Positions 42,983 through 51,579 of a DNA stretch of 64,000 bases are shown here, piece after piece. The stretch comes from JBHOQS01 sp042408875 (lineage in GTDB: Bacteria; Chloroflexota; UBA11872; JBHOQS01), in contig JBHOQS010000021.1 in the NCBI GenBank assembly GCA_042408875.1, forward strand, positions 1 through 64,000, read 5' to 3'. How positions within the stretch are numbered: the first letter of the stretch is position 1; every line of letters starts with the position of its first letter. The translations under genes were made by a program, and so were the position numbers. The notes under the pieces are model-generated. The model had not been told where the DNA came from and searched no databases. It was given only the letters and a program-made list of their open reading frames with translations.

Positions 42983-43791
42983 TGTGGCTCGCGACCGAGT
43001 TCGACGGCGCGATGGTAGGCGGCCATCACACAGTCGGCCAGGGCCGCGCGCAGCCCGGCCCGCTCGAGCTCGTACAGGCCAGCTGCCGTGGTCCCGCCGG
43101 CAGAGGTGACCATATTCCTGAGCTGCGCCGGATGCAGCTTCAGCTCCCGCGCCAGCGCCACCGAGCCTTCGATGGTCTGCAGCACCAACTCCTGGGCCAC
43201 CGGCCAGGTGAAGCCAGCGCGCACCGCCGCATCGATGAACGCCTCGATGAACAGGTACACGTAGCCTGGCCCGCTCCCGCTCACGCCGGTGGCGATGTCC
43301 AGGTAGTGCTCGTTCTCCACATAGACCTCTGCGCCGATTGCCCGCAGGATGGTCTGCGCCCAGGCGCGTTGCGCGGCGGTCACCTCCGGGGCGGCGGTCC
43401 AGACCGACATCGCCTTGCCCACGTGGGCCGGAGTATTCGGCATGACGCGGACGACCGGCCGATGTGCGGCCCCGGCCTGGATAGTGGCAATCCGCACCCC
43501 GGCCATGATCGAGAGCAGGAGCTGGTCCGGGGTGAGCCTGCCGTGCAGGTCAGCCAGCGCTGCTTCGCTGTGCTGCGGCTTGACCGCGAGCACGACCACC
43601 TGAGCGCCAGCCGCGGCCTCCTGGTTACTCGGGGTCACGCGCACGCCATGCTCGCGCGCCAGCCGTTCGCGCTGCTCTGCCACCGGCTCGCCCACGATGA
43701 TCTGCGCGGGCGTGACTACTCCCCCGCGCACCAGTCCACGGATCATCGCCGTAGCCATGAACCCCCCGCCGATGAACGCAATGCGCTCCAC
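42979..43791 (-). CDS. proC: Pyrroline-5-carboxylate reductase
   Basis: Protein of 270 residues, the last enzyme of proline synthesis, reducing pyrroline-5-carboxylate with NAD(P)H. N-terminal Rossmann motif RIAFIGGGFMATAMIRGLV, VVVLAVKPQ, VVRVMPNTPAHVG and the C-terminal signature GVSGSGPGYVYLFIEAFIDA...TIEGSVAL and MVTSAGGTTAAGLYELE are all present. GTG 43791 is chosen rather than the ATG at 43851 since AAGGAGG lies five bases before it and the fold begins immediately. Confidence 0.95.
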   Translation of the reverse strand: MERIAFIGGGFMATAMIRGLVRGGVVTPAQIIVGEPVAEQRERLAREHGVRVTPSNQEAAAGAQVVVLAVKPQHSEAALADLHGRLTPDQLLLSIMAGVRIATIQAGAAHRPVVRVMPNTPAHVGKAMSVWTAAPEVTAAQRAWAQTILRAIGAEVYVENEHYLDIATGVSGSGPGYVYLFIEAFIDAAVRAGFTWPVAQELVLQTIEGSVALARELKLHPAQLRNMVTSAGGTTAAGLYELERAGLRAALADCVMAAYHRAVELGREPQ

Positions 43792-44036
43792 AGGCGCCTC
43801 CTTGTTGCACGGATGGTGCAAGGATCGCGTGAATGCTCTAGCGATCTCCACTTGATTGAGTTATGTTCAGTACTGCCCTGCCGGCACCCCACTATAACAA
43901 GACCAGGCAGAGCGCGCCAGTAGGATGGAACGCCTGAGCCGGACCGCCGGGCGGGGCCCTGGATGCCCGGTAGGATGGCTCCCGGCCGCAGGCAGAACAC
44001 GGCCGAGCACTCTGGCAAGAGACCGGCATCTTCCCC

Positions 44037-44091
44037 TTGACTCCCAGGGAAGGATGCGCTAAAGTACAAGTACAAATTTGTACTTGTACTT
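44037..44091 (+). promoter_or_regulatory. Promoter overlapped by a perfect 30-bp palindromic operator
   Basis: TTGACT (44037-44042) and TAAAGT (44060-44065) are spaced by 17 bases. From 44062 to 44091 the sequence is a perfect palindrome: two GTACAA half-sites, a central ATTT-type core, then two TTGTAC half-sites. The dyad covers the -10 and the start region, 31 bases before the regulator gene. This is the layout expected for autorepression by the MerR/AsnC-type protein encoded next. Confidence 0.7.
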
Positions 44092-44122
44092 GTGAGGGGG
44101 GAGGGAGCGTCGGCCCAGGGCT

Positions 44123-44899
44123 ATGAAGCTGGAGCAGGTGCTGCGCGAGGTCGAGGGGCTGAACAAGCGCTTCGTGTATTACCTGGAAGCGCAGGGTTAC
44201 ATCCGCCCGACGCAGATCCCGAAGCAGCGCATCGCCCGGCGGGACTACAGCCCGGCGGATGTGGCACGTATCAAGGCGATCTGGCGCTACTACCGGCGTG
44301 GCTACAGCTTGCAGGCTGCGGCCGAGCTGGCCCAGCGGGCCGAGCGGCAGCAGGCGTACGCGCTCTTCCCGGTGCCGCAGCGCCGGCTCCGGCATACGCT
44401 GGAGCTCCTGCGCTCGCTCGATATGGTCGAAGAGGCAGCAGCGCTGTACGCCGCTGATGCCAGCATGCTCGTGCGCATCCGCGCCGCAGACGACGCGGAC
44501 GTCTACGACGTGCTGGCACAGGTCTTCCGGCAGCAGGACATCGCTGGCCTGCCCACCGTCTGGCGCATCGAGGAGCGCAGGCAGTGTTCGTCGCAGGCCG
44601 TGGCTGCGCCGGAGCACGCGCCGGCTGGGAGCGCAGGAGAGCAGCGACCGATGCTGGCATATGTCTTGATCCGTGTTCCGGCGAAGCACGTCGGCGGCTT
44701 GTTAGAAGAGCTCCGCAAGTATGAGTACGTGCGTGAGGTCAGCGCCATCTACGGCGAGACCGATGTGATCGCCAAAGTTGTGGTGCCCAACCAGGAGGCA
44801 CTTGACGACCTGATCATCAACAAGATCCAGGAGATCCCGGTCGTCGAGTCAACCCGCACCTTCATCGCTATCGGCGGCATGCACTGGTCCAGAGACTGA
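44123..44899 (+). CDS. MerR-type HTH regulator fused to an AsnC/Lrp effector (RAM) domain
   Basis: Protein of 258 residues. Residues about 1-85 form a MerR-like winged HTH (VYYLEAQGYIRPTQIPKQRI, then RRDYSPADVARIKAIWRYYR and GYSLQAAAELA). A middle helical part of about 90 residues follows. Residues about 177-255 are an Lrp/AsnC ligand-binding domain (MLAYVLIRVPAKHVGGLLEE, YVREVSAIYGETDVIAKVVV, ESTRTFIAIGG). Lrp proteins normally use a different HTH, so this is an unusual pairing. RAM domains sense amino acids or small molecules and drive oligomerisation, fitting the double half-site operator just upstream. Targets other than itself are unknown. Confidence 0.8.
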   Translation: MKLEQVLREVEGLNKRFVYYLEAQGYIRPTQIPKQRIARRDYSPADVARIKAIWRYYRRGYSLQAAAELAQRAERQQAYALFPVPQRRLRHTLELLRSLDMVEEAAALYAADASMLVRIRAADDADVYDVLAQVFRQQDIAGLPTVWRIEERRQCSSQAVAAPEHAPAGSAGEQRPMLAYVLIRVPAKHVGGLLEELRKYEYVREVSAIYGETDVIAKVVVPNQEALDDLIINKIQEIPVVESTRTFIAIGGMHWSRD

Positions 44900-44909
44900 C
44901 TGGCGCCGG

Positions 44910-44939
44910 GCAGCACGGACCAGCGCTGGTCCGTGCTGC
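44910..44939. terminator. Perfect 30-bp palindrome after the regulator gene
   Basis: GCAGCACGGACCAGC and its exact complement meet without a loop, 11 bases after the stop of the MerR/AsnC gene. It can form a very stable GC-rich hairpin but lacks a U-run. It also precedes the next gene's ribosome site, so partial read-through is possible. Confidence 0.6.
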
Positions 44940-44965
44940 GCACTCCAACGAGGGAGGTAACGCAC

Positions 44966-45247
44966 ATGTATACGGCCTATAAGACGGAACTAGGTCGCCT
45001 CAAGGCCTACGACGGTGAGCTCGCCGAGCGCTACCGCGCAGCGCTCGAGCGCCGTGACTTCGAGCGCGCGCGGCGGATCTTCGACCTGCGGCGCCGCGTG
45101 CAGCGCACCATCCGCCTGAGCGAGGAGTTCGGCAGCGTGGAGGCGGCGCTACAGATCGGAGCAGCACTGACGCCTGTGTCTGCTGAAGAGTCCATGCCGG
45201 CCGTGCTGCGCGAGGCCCTTGAAGTCGTTGCCGCAGCCGAGCGGTAG
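44966..45247 (+). CDS. Small helical hypothetical protein
   Basis: Protein of 93 residues, not recognised. It is rich in Arg, Glu and Ala and predicted to be all-helical, with a coiled-coil-like section (ERYRAALERRDFERARRIFD). Start ATG 44966 has a very strong AGGGAGGTAA site. It follows the MerR/AsnC regulator on the same strand with a hairpin between; a link to that regulator is possible but unproven. Convergent with the DUF2851 gene, eight bases apart. Confidence 0.7.
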   Translation: MYTAYKTELGRLKAYDGELAERYRAALERRDFERARRIFDLRRRVQRTIRLSEEFGSVEAALQIGAALTPVSAEESMPAVLREALEVVAAAER

Positions 45248-45255
45248 CGCTGTGC

Positions 45256-46707
45256 TCACACAGGTACGTCAGCAGCCAGGCCCTGCGCCAGCAGCCGCGC
45301 GCCGATGGGACAGCGGGTGCACCGCTTCTCGGCGCACCAGTGCCGCCAGACATGCAGCAGGGCCTGGTGCTGTCTGGCCGAGCGCAGCGGCAGCGCCACG
45401 CCGCGTCCGGACCATAGCTGCCGCATTGTTGCGGTAATCGAATTCTCTGCCAGGCCCGGCCAGGCCTCGTACACCCGGCAGGCCTGCATGCTCAGCTGGC
45501 TCTCCCCCTGCACTTGTCCTGTTGCAGCTGCCCATGGCAGCACGATGTTCACCGCGATCTCAGACGCTCGCGCTGGGCCGATCAGCGCCGTCTCGCTCTG
45601 GCTGGCGCCGAGCGCCAGCCCCTGGCTATGCTGCTCGTGCGTGAAGTCGGCTCGCTGCGCCCAGAAGCCGGCTCCCGGCACCGTGAGCAGGTCGAGCACA
45701 CACCGAACCGTGTGTGCAGGCGTGTCTGCGTTGTGCGCCAGGCAACTGAGCAGCCGGCTCGCCAGCCCCTGCGGCTGCGCCCGCGCCAGCAAGGCCGCGG
45801 CCGCGGCGATACGGCGAGGCGGTGCGTTGGCCGGGCGCACGCCGGAGAGCCGCCACGCGCCGGCCACCAGCGGCATGGCAGCGATCCGCCTGTGGAGCGC
45901 GCGCCAGTGCTGCTCTAGCCGCGCTGCCTCCAGGGCCCCGGCCAGATCAAGGCCTGTGCCGAGCTGTCGCTGGGAGGGTAGCAGGCCCGCGACGCCCATC
46001 AAGAGCCCACGCAGCCGCTCTTCTCCCTCACCCTGCACGGCCGGGGCCTCAAGGGACAGCCCTTCGCCAAGCACCTCCTCGGCCAGGCGGAGCGGCACCG
46101 CGGCAGCGAGCTGCCGAAAGGGCCGCCGGTTGGCGCTGTACCCCAACGCTTCCAGCACACCGGCGTACAGCACCTGTGCGGGGTCGGTGCCGGCCTCCAG
46201 CTCCGGCACAAGCGCGGCGACCTTCTCCTCGAACCGAGCCCTGCCCAGCGCATCGAGGAGCGCTCCCAGCGCCTCGCCCGCAGGCATCGCGGCAAGCTCG
46301 CGGCAGGGCTCCGCCGGCCCGGCGCTGGATTCGAGCAGCTCTGGGGCGAGGCCGCGCAGCTCGACGGCCGGCACCCTGCTGTCATCCTCGCGCGACACCC
46401 CGCCTGGCACGTCATCCAGCCAGACGATGTGGAGCAGCACATGGTTGTACGCCGGATCGCGCTGGTGTCCATGCGCAACCCAGTCCGACGCTCGTACGTG
46501 GAGCTCCACGTCGCCTCGCAGCAGCTCGCCATCGACCCGTAGCACCGCGCCGCGGAAGTCCGGCCCGGCCGTGCCCGCCATACGGCCCGGGTAGAGCACG
46601 ACGAGCGCGCGGCTGGTGGCATCCCGAAATCGGTGGCCACTGGTGCCGAGCCACCAGCGCGCCAGGTGCCACTCGCGCGGAAGGGTGCCTAGCTCAGCGA
46701 CTCCCAC
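45256..46707 (-). CDS. DUF2851-family protein
   Basis: Protein of 483 residues. The N-terminal third has the family's hallmark: GTAGPDFRGAVLRVDGEL, GDVELHVRASDWVAHGHQ and DPAYNHVLLHIVWLDD, resembling a nuclease-like or nucleotide-binding fold. The C-terminal half is helical with a cysteine cluster near the end (WCAEKRCTRCPIGARLL). The family is widespread in Chloroflexota and Bacteroidota and has no assigned function that I know of. Its start overlaps the end of the upstream isomerase-like gene by 19 bases, so the two are co-transcribed. Confidence 0.88.
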   Translation of the reverse strand: MGVAELGTLPREWHLARWWLGTSGHRFRDATSRALVVLYPGRMAGTAGPDFRGAVLRVDGELLRGDVELHVRASDWVAHGHQRDPAYNHVLLHIVWLDDVPGGVSREDDSRVPAVELRGLAPELLESSAGPAEPCRELAAMPAGEALGALLDALGRARFEEKVAALVPELEAGTDPAQVLYAGVLEALGYSANRRPFRQLAAAVPLRLAEEVLGEGLSLEAPAVQGEGEERLRGLLMGVAGLLPSQRQLGTGLDLAGALEAARLEQHWRALHRRIAAMPLVAGAWRLSGVRPANAPPRRIAAAAALLARAQPQGLASRLLSCLAHNADTPAHTVRCVLDLLTVPGAGFWAQRADFTHEQHSQGLALGASQSETALIGPARASEIAVNIVLPWAAATGQVQGESQLSMQACRVYEAWPGLAENSITATMRQLWSGRGVALPLRSARQHQALLHVWRHWCAEKRCTRCPIGARLLAQGLAADVPV

Positions 46708-47528
46708 AGCGCACGCACGTACGGGATGGCGTCGCGGATGCTCTCTCGCTCAGTCGCCGAGGCACCTGACTCGATGCACAGCGGCCCCTGGTAGCCGGCG
46801 TCCTTGAGGATCTGGAGCGAGCGTTTCAGGTCGTACTCGATCCGCCGGCCGTCCCGGCCGATACGGCTCTGCCGGCCGCTCGGATCGTAGCTGAAGACCT
46901 TGACATGGCATGAGAACGCCCGTGGCGCCATGATACGCATGCCTTCTTCCCACGTGCCGGGGAGGGGAAAGTTGGCGGTGTCGGGACAGGTGCCGAACCA
47001 CTCGGTAGCCAGCCGTTCGAGGATGTAGGCGATGTTCTTGGGGTCGGCCGAGATGCCGCCGTGGTTCTCGATCAGCAGCTTCACCCCGGCCTGGCGGCCT
47101 ACCTCAACCAGCTCACGGTATCCCTCGACCACGCGTTCCAGCGCGTCCTGTGGCACGGGTTCGGTCTGCACCCAGCCTCCGCCTGGATTGGGATGGCCGG
47201 TGTTAATACGGATGGCCTGGGAGCCGACTGCGCTGGCGACGTAGAACCACTGCTTGAGCGCCTCCAGGTCGGTACGGCGCTCCTTGGAGTCCGGGCCAGC
47301 GATGTTGCCCATGTCCACGGCGATGTTGCGGACGCTGAGCCCGTTATCTTCCAGCGCCCGGCGTAGCTCGTTCAGGTACTTCGCATGCTGGCTGGTGAAG
47401 AACGACGAGACCAGTTCGACCGTGCGCACCCCGAACTCGCGGCACACCGCCGGAAACTCCAGCAGCGTCAGTGTCTTCTCCCGCAAGATCTCTCCGTTGA
47501 GCGCCCATCCTGCAATGCCGATGTCCAT
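46689..47528 (-). CDS. Sugar phosphate isomerase/epimerase (AP endonuclease 2-like TIM barrel)
   Basis: Protein of 279 residues. Metal-binding positions typical of the xylose-isomerase-like barrel are visible: IRINTGHPNPGGG, KLLIENHGGISADP (Glu-Asn-His), GTCPDTANFP (Asp) and CHVKVFSYDP (His), ending with LCIESGASATERES (Glu). Likely isomerises or epimerises a sugar or keto-sugar in the cytoplasm. ATG 47528 is preceded by GGGAGG; the frame opens earlier without a better site. First gene of the pair with DUF2851. Confidence 0.9.
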   Translation of the reverse strand: MDIGIAGWALNGEILREKTLTLLEFPAVCREFGVRTVELVSSFFTSQHAKYLNELRRALEDNGLSVRNIAVDMGNIAGPDSKERRTDLEALKQWFYVASAVGSQAIRINTGHPNPGGGWVQTEPVPQDALERVVEGYRELVEVGRQAGVKLLIENHGGISADPKNIAYILERLATEWFGTCPDTANFPLPGTWEEGMRIMAPRAFSCHVKVFSYDPSGRQSRIGRDGRRIEYDLKRSLQILKDAGYQGPLCIESGASATERESIRDAIPYVRALWESLS

Positions 47529-48108
47529 GCTCCATATCCCTCCCGCATCGAGCATCTCTACGCCTGCGAGCGTCCACTCTTGATCACACGTGGTGCATGC
47601 GAAGACCAACTCCGGCTAGCCGCTCGGCTGAACCAAGTAGGTTCATCTAGGCCGGGCCATTGTAGCACTGGCAGCCCGGTCAGGTACACTTCAGCACGTG
47701 GCTTCCGATCTGTGCGACCACGTGCTGCTCTCGCCAACGCGTCTAGCGTGTTCGGGGGTGTCAGAACAAACGTACTATCAGTACGGTTTCAGGGTAGCTC
47801 AGGCAGACTGCGCGCGTCAACGCGCTGGAATGGCGCGGTGCGCGTTGTTCTCGCGCTCGCCAGCTACGACGCTGGTAGCTGCCTGCGGACAGTGCGTGCC
47901 GGTGGAATGGATGAGAAACAGGGAATGGAGCACAATAGCATAAAGAGCTGTGTTCGCTACGTTCGTTGTATTCGTGTCTTGTCTCGTGTATTGTAGGGAC
48001 GTGTATTGTAGGGACGGTGAATAGCGAGAAGCACGATGGGAAACGTCCCTGCTGGAGAGCTAAGCACGTGTCCCAGCGGGGACGGAGTGTCATAGCGAGG
48101 TTCCCGGC
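47529..48108. repeat. Noncoding region with a 15-bp tandem duplication
   Basis: No supported gene in about 580 bases between divergent genes. GTGTATTGTAGGGAC is present twice head to tail at 47986-48000 and 48001-48015. Several short open frames here lack ribosome sites. The plus-strand gene at 48109 must have its promoter here, but none was identified with confidence. Confidence 0.5.
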
Positions 48109-48555
48109 ATGGGTGACGATTCAGGGGGTTCCAACCGCGCCCGGCGCAGCGATCCGGGGCGCGGGCCGAACGGGCAGCTTCCGCATGATACGAATGGTGG
48201 GGAGCAGGAGGCTGCCATCGAGGCCGATGTTCTCTCCGAAGAGGGGCTGACCTCCTATCTCGCGGATCAGATCCGGCGGGCTGTGGAGCAGCTCAAGACG
48301 AAGCCGCCCAGCGATCCAGTGCGGACGCTGGCGCTGGGCGGAGCAGTCGAACTGTTCAACCTGGCCGAGCAGTTTGGCCTGATGGCCCAGGTGCGCGCGC
48401 TGGCAGACGCGCGGGCCGGCGAAGATACCTACGCTGCTGTCTCGCAGGCGATGCGGGCGCTCTTGCGGCCGGGCCGGTCCGCAGGGGAAGGCGGCCGCGG
48501 TGGAGAACCTCGCGGAGACCGTGGACCGCGCCATGGCGGCCCGCCGCGTCGCTAA
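48109..48555 (+). CDS. Hypothetical protein, helical core with disordered ends
   Basis: Protein of 148 residues, not recognised. The first 40 residues are polar and Gly-rich; the core (EEGLTSYLADQIRRAVEQLK, then TLALGGAVELFNLAEQFGLM and VSQAMRALL) is helical; the final 30 are Gly/Arg-rich and probably disordered or nucleic-acid binding. ATG 48109 has only a weak GAGGTT site. It may be a real small gene, though codon support is limited to its GC-rich third positions. Confidence 0.5.
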   Translation: MGDDSGGSNRARRSDPGRGPNGQLPHDTNGGEQEAAIEADVLSEEGLTSYLADQIRRAVEQLKTKPPSDPVRTLALGGAVELFNLAEQFGLMAQVRALADARAGEDTYAAVSQAMRALLRPGRSAGEGGRGGEPRGDRGPRHGGPPRR

Positions 48556-48601
48556 GACCGCCATGGTGCGGTCAGAGCAGTGCTTCGAGCTCTAAAAAAC
48601 T

Positions 48602-48643
48602 AATACGCTAGAAACAATACGCTAGAAACAATACGCTAGAAGG
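48602..48643. repeat. Three tandem 14-bp repeats
   Basis: AATACGCTAGAAAC occurs at 48602-48615 and 48616-48629, with a third copy at 48630-48643 that differs in its last two bases. The block lies between convergent genes, 12 bases beyond the EnvC stop. The core GCTAGAAACAA recurs at 56486-56496. Confidence 0.85.
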
Positions 48644-48654
48644 TAAGCGCTGTT

Positions 48655-49959
48655 TTAGGGCAGCATCCGCAGCGGATCTTGGAACCCGCCGTTGACGCGC
48701 GTCTCGAAATGCAGGTGCGGGCCCGAGGTAATGCCGGTCATGCCGACGTAGCCGATCACCTGCCCCTGGCGCACCGTCTGGCCGGCGGAGACCGGGAGCC
48801 CGCGGCCGAGGTCGAGGTGGGCGTACAGGGTCGAGAGACCGTTGCCGTGCAGGATGACCACGTGCAGGCCGTACGAGCCGCGCGGGTTGCCGGGCACTGC
48901 CAGCCCCGCGACTGCCACCACGCCGTCTGCCGCGGCCACGACCGGTGTGCCGACCGGCGCGGCCACGTCGATGCCGGTGTGGAAGCGCTGGGCGAAGGTG
49001 CTTTCCCCGAAACGGGTCGTCAGGTAGCGTGAGGAGATCGGCCACATCAGCCCGGCAGCCGAGACACGCGACGGCTCAGTGAAGATGGGAGCCTGGCCGC
49101 CTCGCTGGGCTGTTTCTCGCCGGCGTCGTTCCTCTTCCTCGCGGCGGCGCCGTTCTTCCTCGATGCGCCGTAGCTCGGCCGCATAGGACCGCTCGTACTG
49201 CCTGATCAGGCTCTCATACTCGCGGGCTTTCTGATCGGTCTCAGTGTATTCCTCTTCGAGCCGCGAGCGCTCAGCTTGCACCGCGCGCAGCACTCGCTCG
49301 CGCTCGGCTCGTTGCGCGTCGAGCTGGCGCTTCTGCTCCTCGATCTGGGCACGCAGTTCCTTGATCTCCGCCTCGCGTGCGGCGAGCTCTTCACGCTTCT
49401 GGCCGAGCTGCTGCTGTTCGTTCCGCACCCACTGCACGACGCGCTGATCCTCGCGCGCTAGCGTCTGGAGCATCGACAGCCGCTGGAGGACCTCATGGAA
49501 GCTATTCGCTCCCAGGATCTGCTCGATCAGGCTGGTCCGGCTGAGCCGGTACATCATGCGCATACGGCCGGCCAGGCTTTGCAGGTGCGTCTGCGCCACC
49601 GCCTCTCGCTCGCGCAGCTCGGTAGTGAGGTCGTAGACCTGGAGCTGCACCTCTTGCATGCGGCGCTCATTGCGTGAGAGCTCGGCCAGCGTGGCGTAGA
49701 TGGCGGTCTCCACCGCGCGGAGCTGCTGCGTCGCGGTATATTCACGCCCGCGCGCCTCACCGACGCGGGCCCCAAGCACATCGCGCTGCTTCTCCGCCTG
49801 CTGCTTGGCCTGCTGGGCCTGCCGGATCTTGCTCTGAAGCTGCTGGAGTAACGGGGGGGTCTGCGCTGCCGCCGGCTGCACGAGGCCCGCGGTCAGGGCG
49901 AGGCCTGCGGCCAGGGCTATGCTGCGCAGCCAGGCACGACCAGGCATGCTGCGTTTCAT
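48655..49959 (-). CDS. envC: EnvC-like murein hydrolase activator (M23/LytM domain)
   Basis: Exported protein of 434 residues. Signal peptide at residues 1-32 (basic start, SIALAAGLALTAGLVQPAAA), then two long coiled coils (about 35-290: KIRQAQQAKQQAEKQRDVLG, EEEYTETDQKAREYESLIRQ), and a C-terminal LytM fold with FHTGIDVAAPVG, LHGNGLSTLYAHLDLG and SGPHLHFETRVNG. The zinc ligands (H..D, H.H) appear present, so it may itself be an active endopeptidase. In E. coli the FtsEX complex opens EnvC, which then activates amidases. Its ATG overlaps the preceding ftsE stop by four bases, tying it to the same operon. Confidence 0.92.
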   Translation of the reverse strand: MKRSMPGRAWLRSIALAAGLALTAGLVQPAAAQTPPLLQQLQSKIRQAQQAKQQAEKQRDVLGARVGEARGREYTATQQLRAVETAIYATLAELSRNERRMQEVQLQVYDLTTELREREAVAQTHLQSLAGRMRMMYRLSRTSLIEQILGANSFHEVLQRLSMLQTLAREDQRVVQWVRNEQQQLGQKREELAAREAEIKELRAQIEEQKRQLDAQRAERERVLRAVQAERSRLEEEYTETDQKAREYESLIRQYERSYAAELRRIEEERRRREEEERRRRETAQRGGQAPIFTEPSRVSAAGLMWPISSRYLTTRFGESTFAQRFHTGIDVAAPVGTPVVAAADGVVAVAGLAVPGNPRGSYGLHVVILHGNGLSTLYAHLDLGRGLPVSAGQTVRQGQVIGYVGMTGITSGPHLHFETRVNGGFQDPLRMLP

Positions 49960-50639
49960 GCTCCCTCGTACCTGCCGGCGCGCTCGTCGCGCACGATCCT
50001 GCCATCCAGCAGGGCGACGACGCGCCGCTCCATGTTGTCTACTACGTCCCGGTCGTGCGTGGCGATCAGCGTGGTCACGCCGGAGCGGTTTATGGCGGCC
50101 AGCAGCTGGATGATGTCCCAGGCGGTGTCGGGCGGGAGGTTTGCTGTCGGCTCGTCGGCGATTAGCACATCAGGCTCGTGGACGATAGCGCGGGCGATCG
50201 CTACACGCTGGCGCTGGCCGCCGGAGAGCTGGCCGAGCGATCGGCGCGCTTCCGCGGCGAGGCCGACCAGTTCGAGCGTCGCCATCACAGCCCGGCGCAT
50301 CTCCCGGCCGCCTACATGCGCGACCTCCAGCGGAAACGCAACGTTCTCGTACACGGTCTTCTGCGGAAACAGCTTCATGTCCTGGAACACCATGCCAATG
50401 CGGCGGCGGAAGGCCGGCAGATCGCGCTCTTCCAGCAGCGCCAGGTCCTGGCCCTCCACCAGGATGCACCCGCTGGTCGGGCGCTCAGCCCGGATGAGCA
50501 GCCGCAGCAGCGTGGACTTCCCTGCCCCGTTCGGACCGACCAGGAATACGAAGTCCCGCCGCGGGACCGCCAGCGTGACATCATCTAGCGCGCGGGTACC
50601 GTTGTCGTAGATCTTCGTGACACTCCGCAGGACGATCAT
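49956..50639 (-). CDS. ftsE: Second FtsE-type ABC ATPase
   Basis: Protein of 227 residues. Walker A GPNGAGKST near 35-43, signature LSGGQRQRVAIARA, Walker B VLIADEPTANLPPD with catalytic Glu, and H-loop IATHD. The D-loop reads NLPPD where the other FtsE has the canonical NLDP, a change at the dimer interface. It is clearly homologous to the FtsE encoded two genes upstream but diverged. Gene order FtsE-FtsX-FtsE'-EnvC raises the possibility of an ATPase heterodimer on one FtsX pair. Starts 16 bases after the ftsX stop. Confidence 0.93.
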   Translation of the reverse strand: MIVLRSVTKIYDNGTRALDDVTLAVPRRDFVFLVGPNGAGKSTLLRLLIRAERPTSGCILVEGQDLALLEERDLPAFRRRIGMVFQDMKLFPQKTVYENVAFPLEVAHVGGREMRRAVMATLELVGLAAEARRSLGQLSGGQRQRVAIARAIVHEPDVLIADEPTANLPPDTAWDIIQLLAAINRSGVTTLIATHDRDVVDNMERRVVALLDGRIVRDERAGRYEGA

Positions 50640-50655
50640 CCCCGCAGCCTGACCG

Positions 50656-51579
50656 TCACACGTTCAGGAAGCGGCGCACCGCCAGGTAGCTTCCTGCTGC
50701 TCCAACTGCCGCCCCGATGCACAGCACACCAATATCCAGCTTGACCAGGAAGAGCGGGTCTACTGTAAGCGGAAGGAACGTGAGCACGCCGGTAAACGCC
50801 CGCATCGCCGGTCCGTAGGCCATGGAGACGGCCAGCGCGGCCAGCGCCGCGCCGGCGAGGCCACAGAGCGTGCCCTCGAACATGAACGGCCAGCGCACGA
50901 ACCAGTCCGTGGCGCCGACTAGCTTCATGATCTCGATCTCTTCACGGCGGGCGTAGACGGCCAGGCGGATCGTGTTCATGATAATGAACAGCGTCACCAC
51001 AGCCAGCCCGCTGATCGCTAGCAGACCCACCGCCCGCGCCAGGTTGGTGATCGCCAGCAGGCGGCTCACCACCGGCTCGTTGAAATCGAGGTCCTCCACC
51101 GGCGGCTCATTACGGATCTCCTGGGCCATGCCGCGCAGGGCATTCGGGTTGCGCACCCAGATCTCCAGGCTGGCCGGCAGCGGATTGCCCGGGATCGCGT
51201 CCAGCACATCACGGCGATCGGCCATATCGCGCCGCAGCCGTTCGAGCGCTTCTTCTTTGGAGACATACTGTATCTGCACAACGTTGCCGTTCTGGAGCAA
51301 CTTCTCCCGGAGCGCCGTCACCTCGCCGGGCGCGGCGTCGTCGCGCAGGTAGACGATGAGGTTCACCTTGCTCTCGAGCGCATCGATGGTGATATGGAGC
51401 GCATGCAGAAGCACGATGAAGCCGCTGAGCATCGCCACCATCGCCGCGGTGCTCAGGATCGCGGCCAAGCTCATCAGGCGGTTGCGCCACAGGTTGGTCA
51501 GAGCGCTCACCCAGGCGTAGCGCAGGTAGCGCACCGCCACGCTCAGCGGTGCGGGTACCTCCATCTGGATCGCTGCCAT
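50656..51579 (-). CDS. ftsX: Cell-division permease-like protein FtsX
   Basis: Inner-membrane protein of 307 residues with the FtsX topology: cytoplasmic N-terminus, first transmembrane segment (AILSTAAMVAMLSGFIVLLH), an extracytoplasmic domain of about 110 residues (LIVYLRDDAAPGEV, YVSKEEALERLRRDMADR, NPLPASLEIWVRNP), then three membrane segments (VGLLAISGLAVVTLFIIMN and two near the C-terminus). The external domain contacts the coiled coil of EnvC in known systems. Its ATG follows the first ftsE stop codon without a gap. Confidence 0.94.
   Translation of the reverse strand: MAAIQMEVPAPLSVAVRYLRYAWVSALTNLWRNRLMSLAAILSTAAMVAMLSGFIVLLHALHITIDALESKVNLIVYLRDDAAPGEVTALREKLLQNGNVVQIQYVSKEEALERLRRDMADRRDVLDAIPGNPLPASLEIWVRNPNALRGMAQEIRNEPPVEDLDFNEPVVSRLLAITNLARAVGLLAISGLAVVTLFIIMNTIRLAVYARREEIEIMKLVGATDWFVRWPFMFEGTLCGLAGAALAALAVSMAYGPAMRAFTGVLTFLPLTVDPLFLVKLDIGVLCIGAAVGAAGSYLAVRRFLNV

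Noticed and set aside
47529..48050. Several short plus-strand frames in the gap before 48.1 kb
   Set aside because: None has a ribosome site or plausible composition; they run through a tandem duplication.
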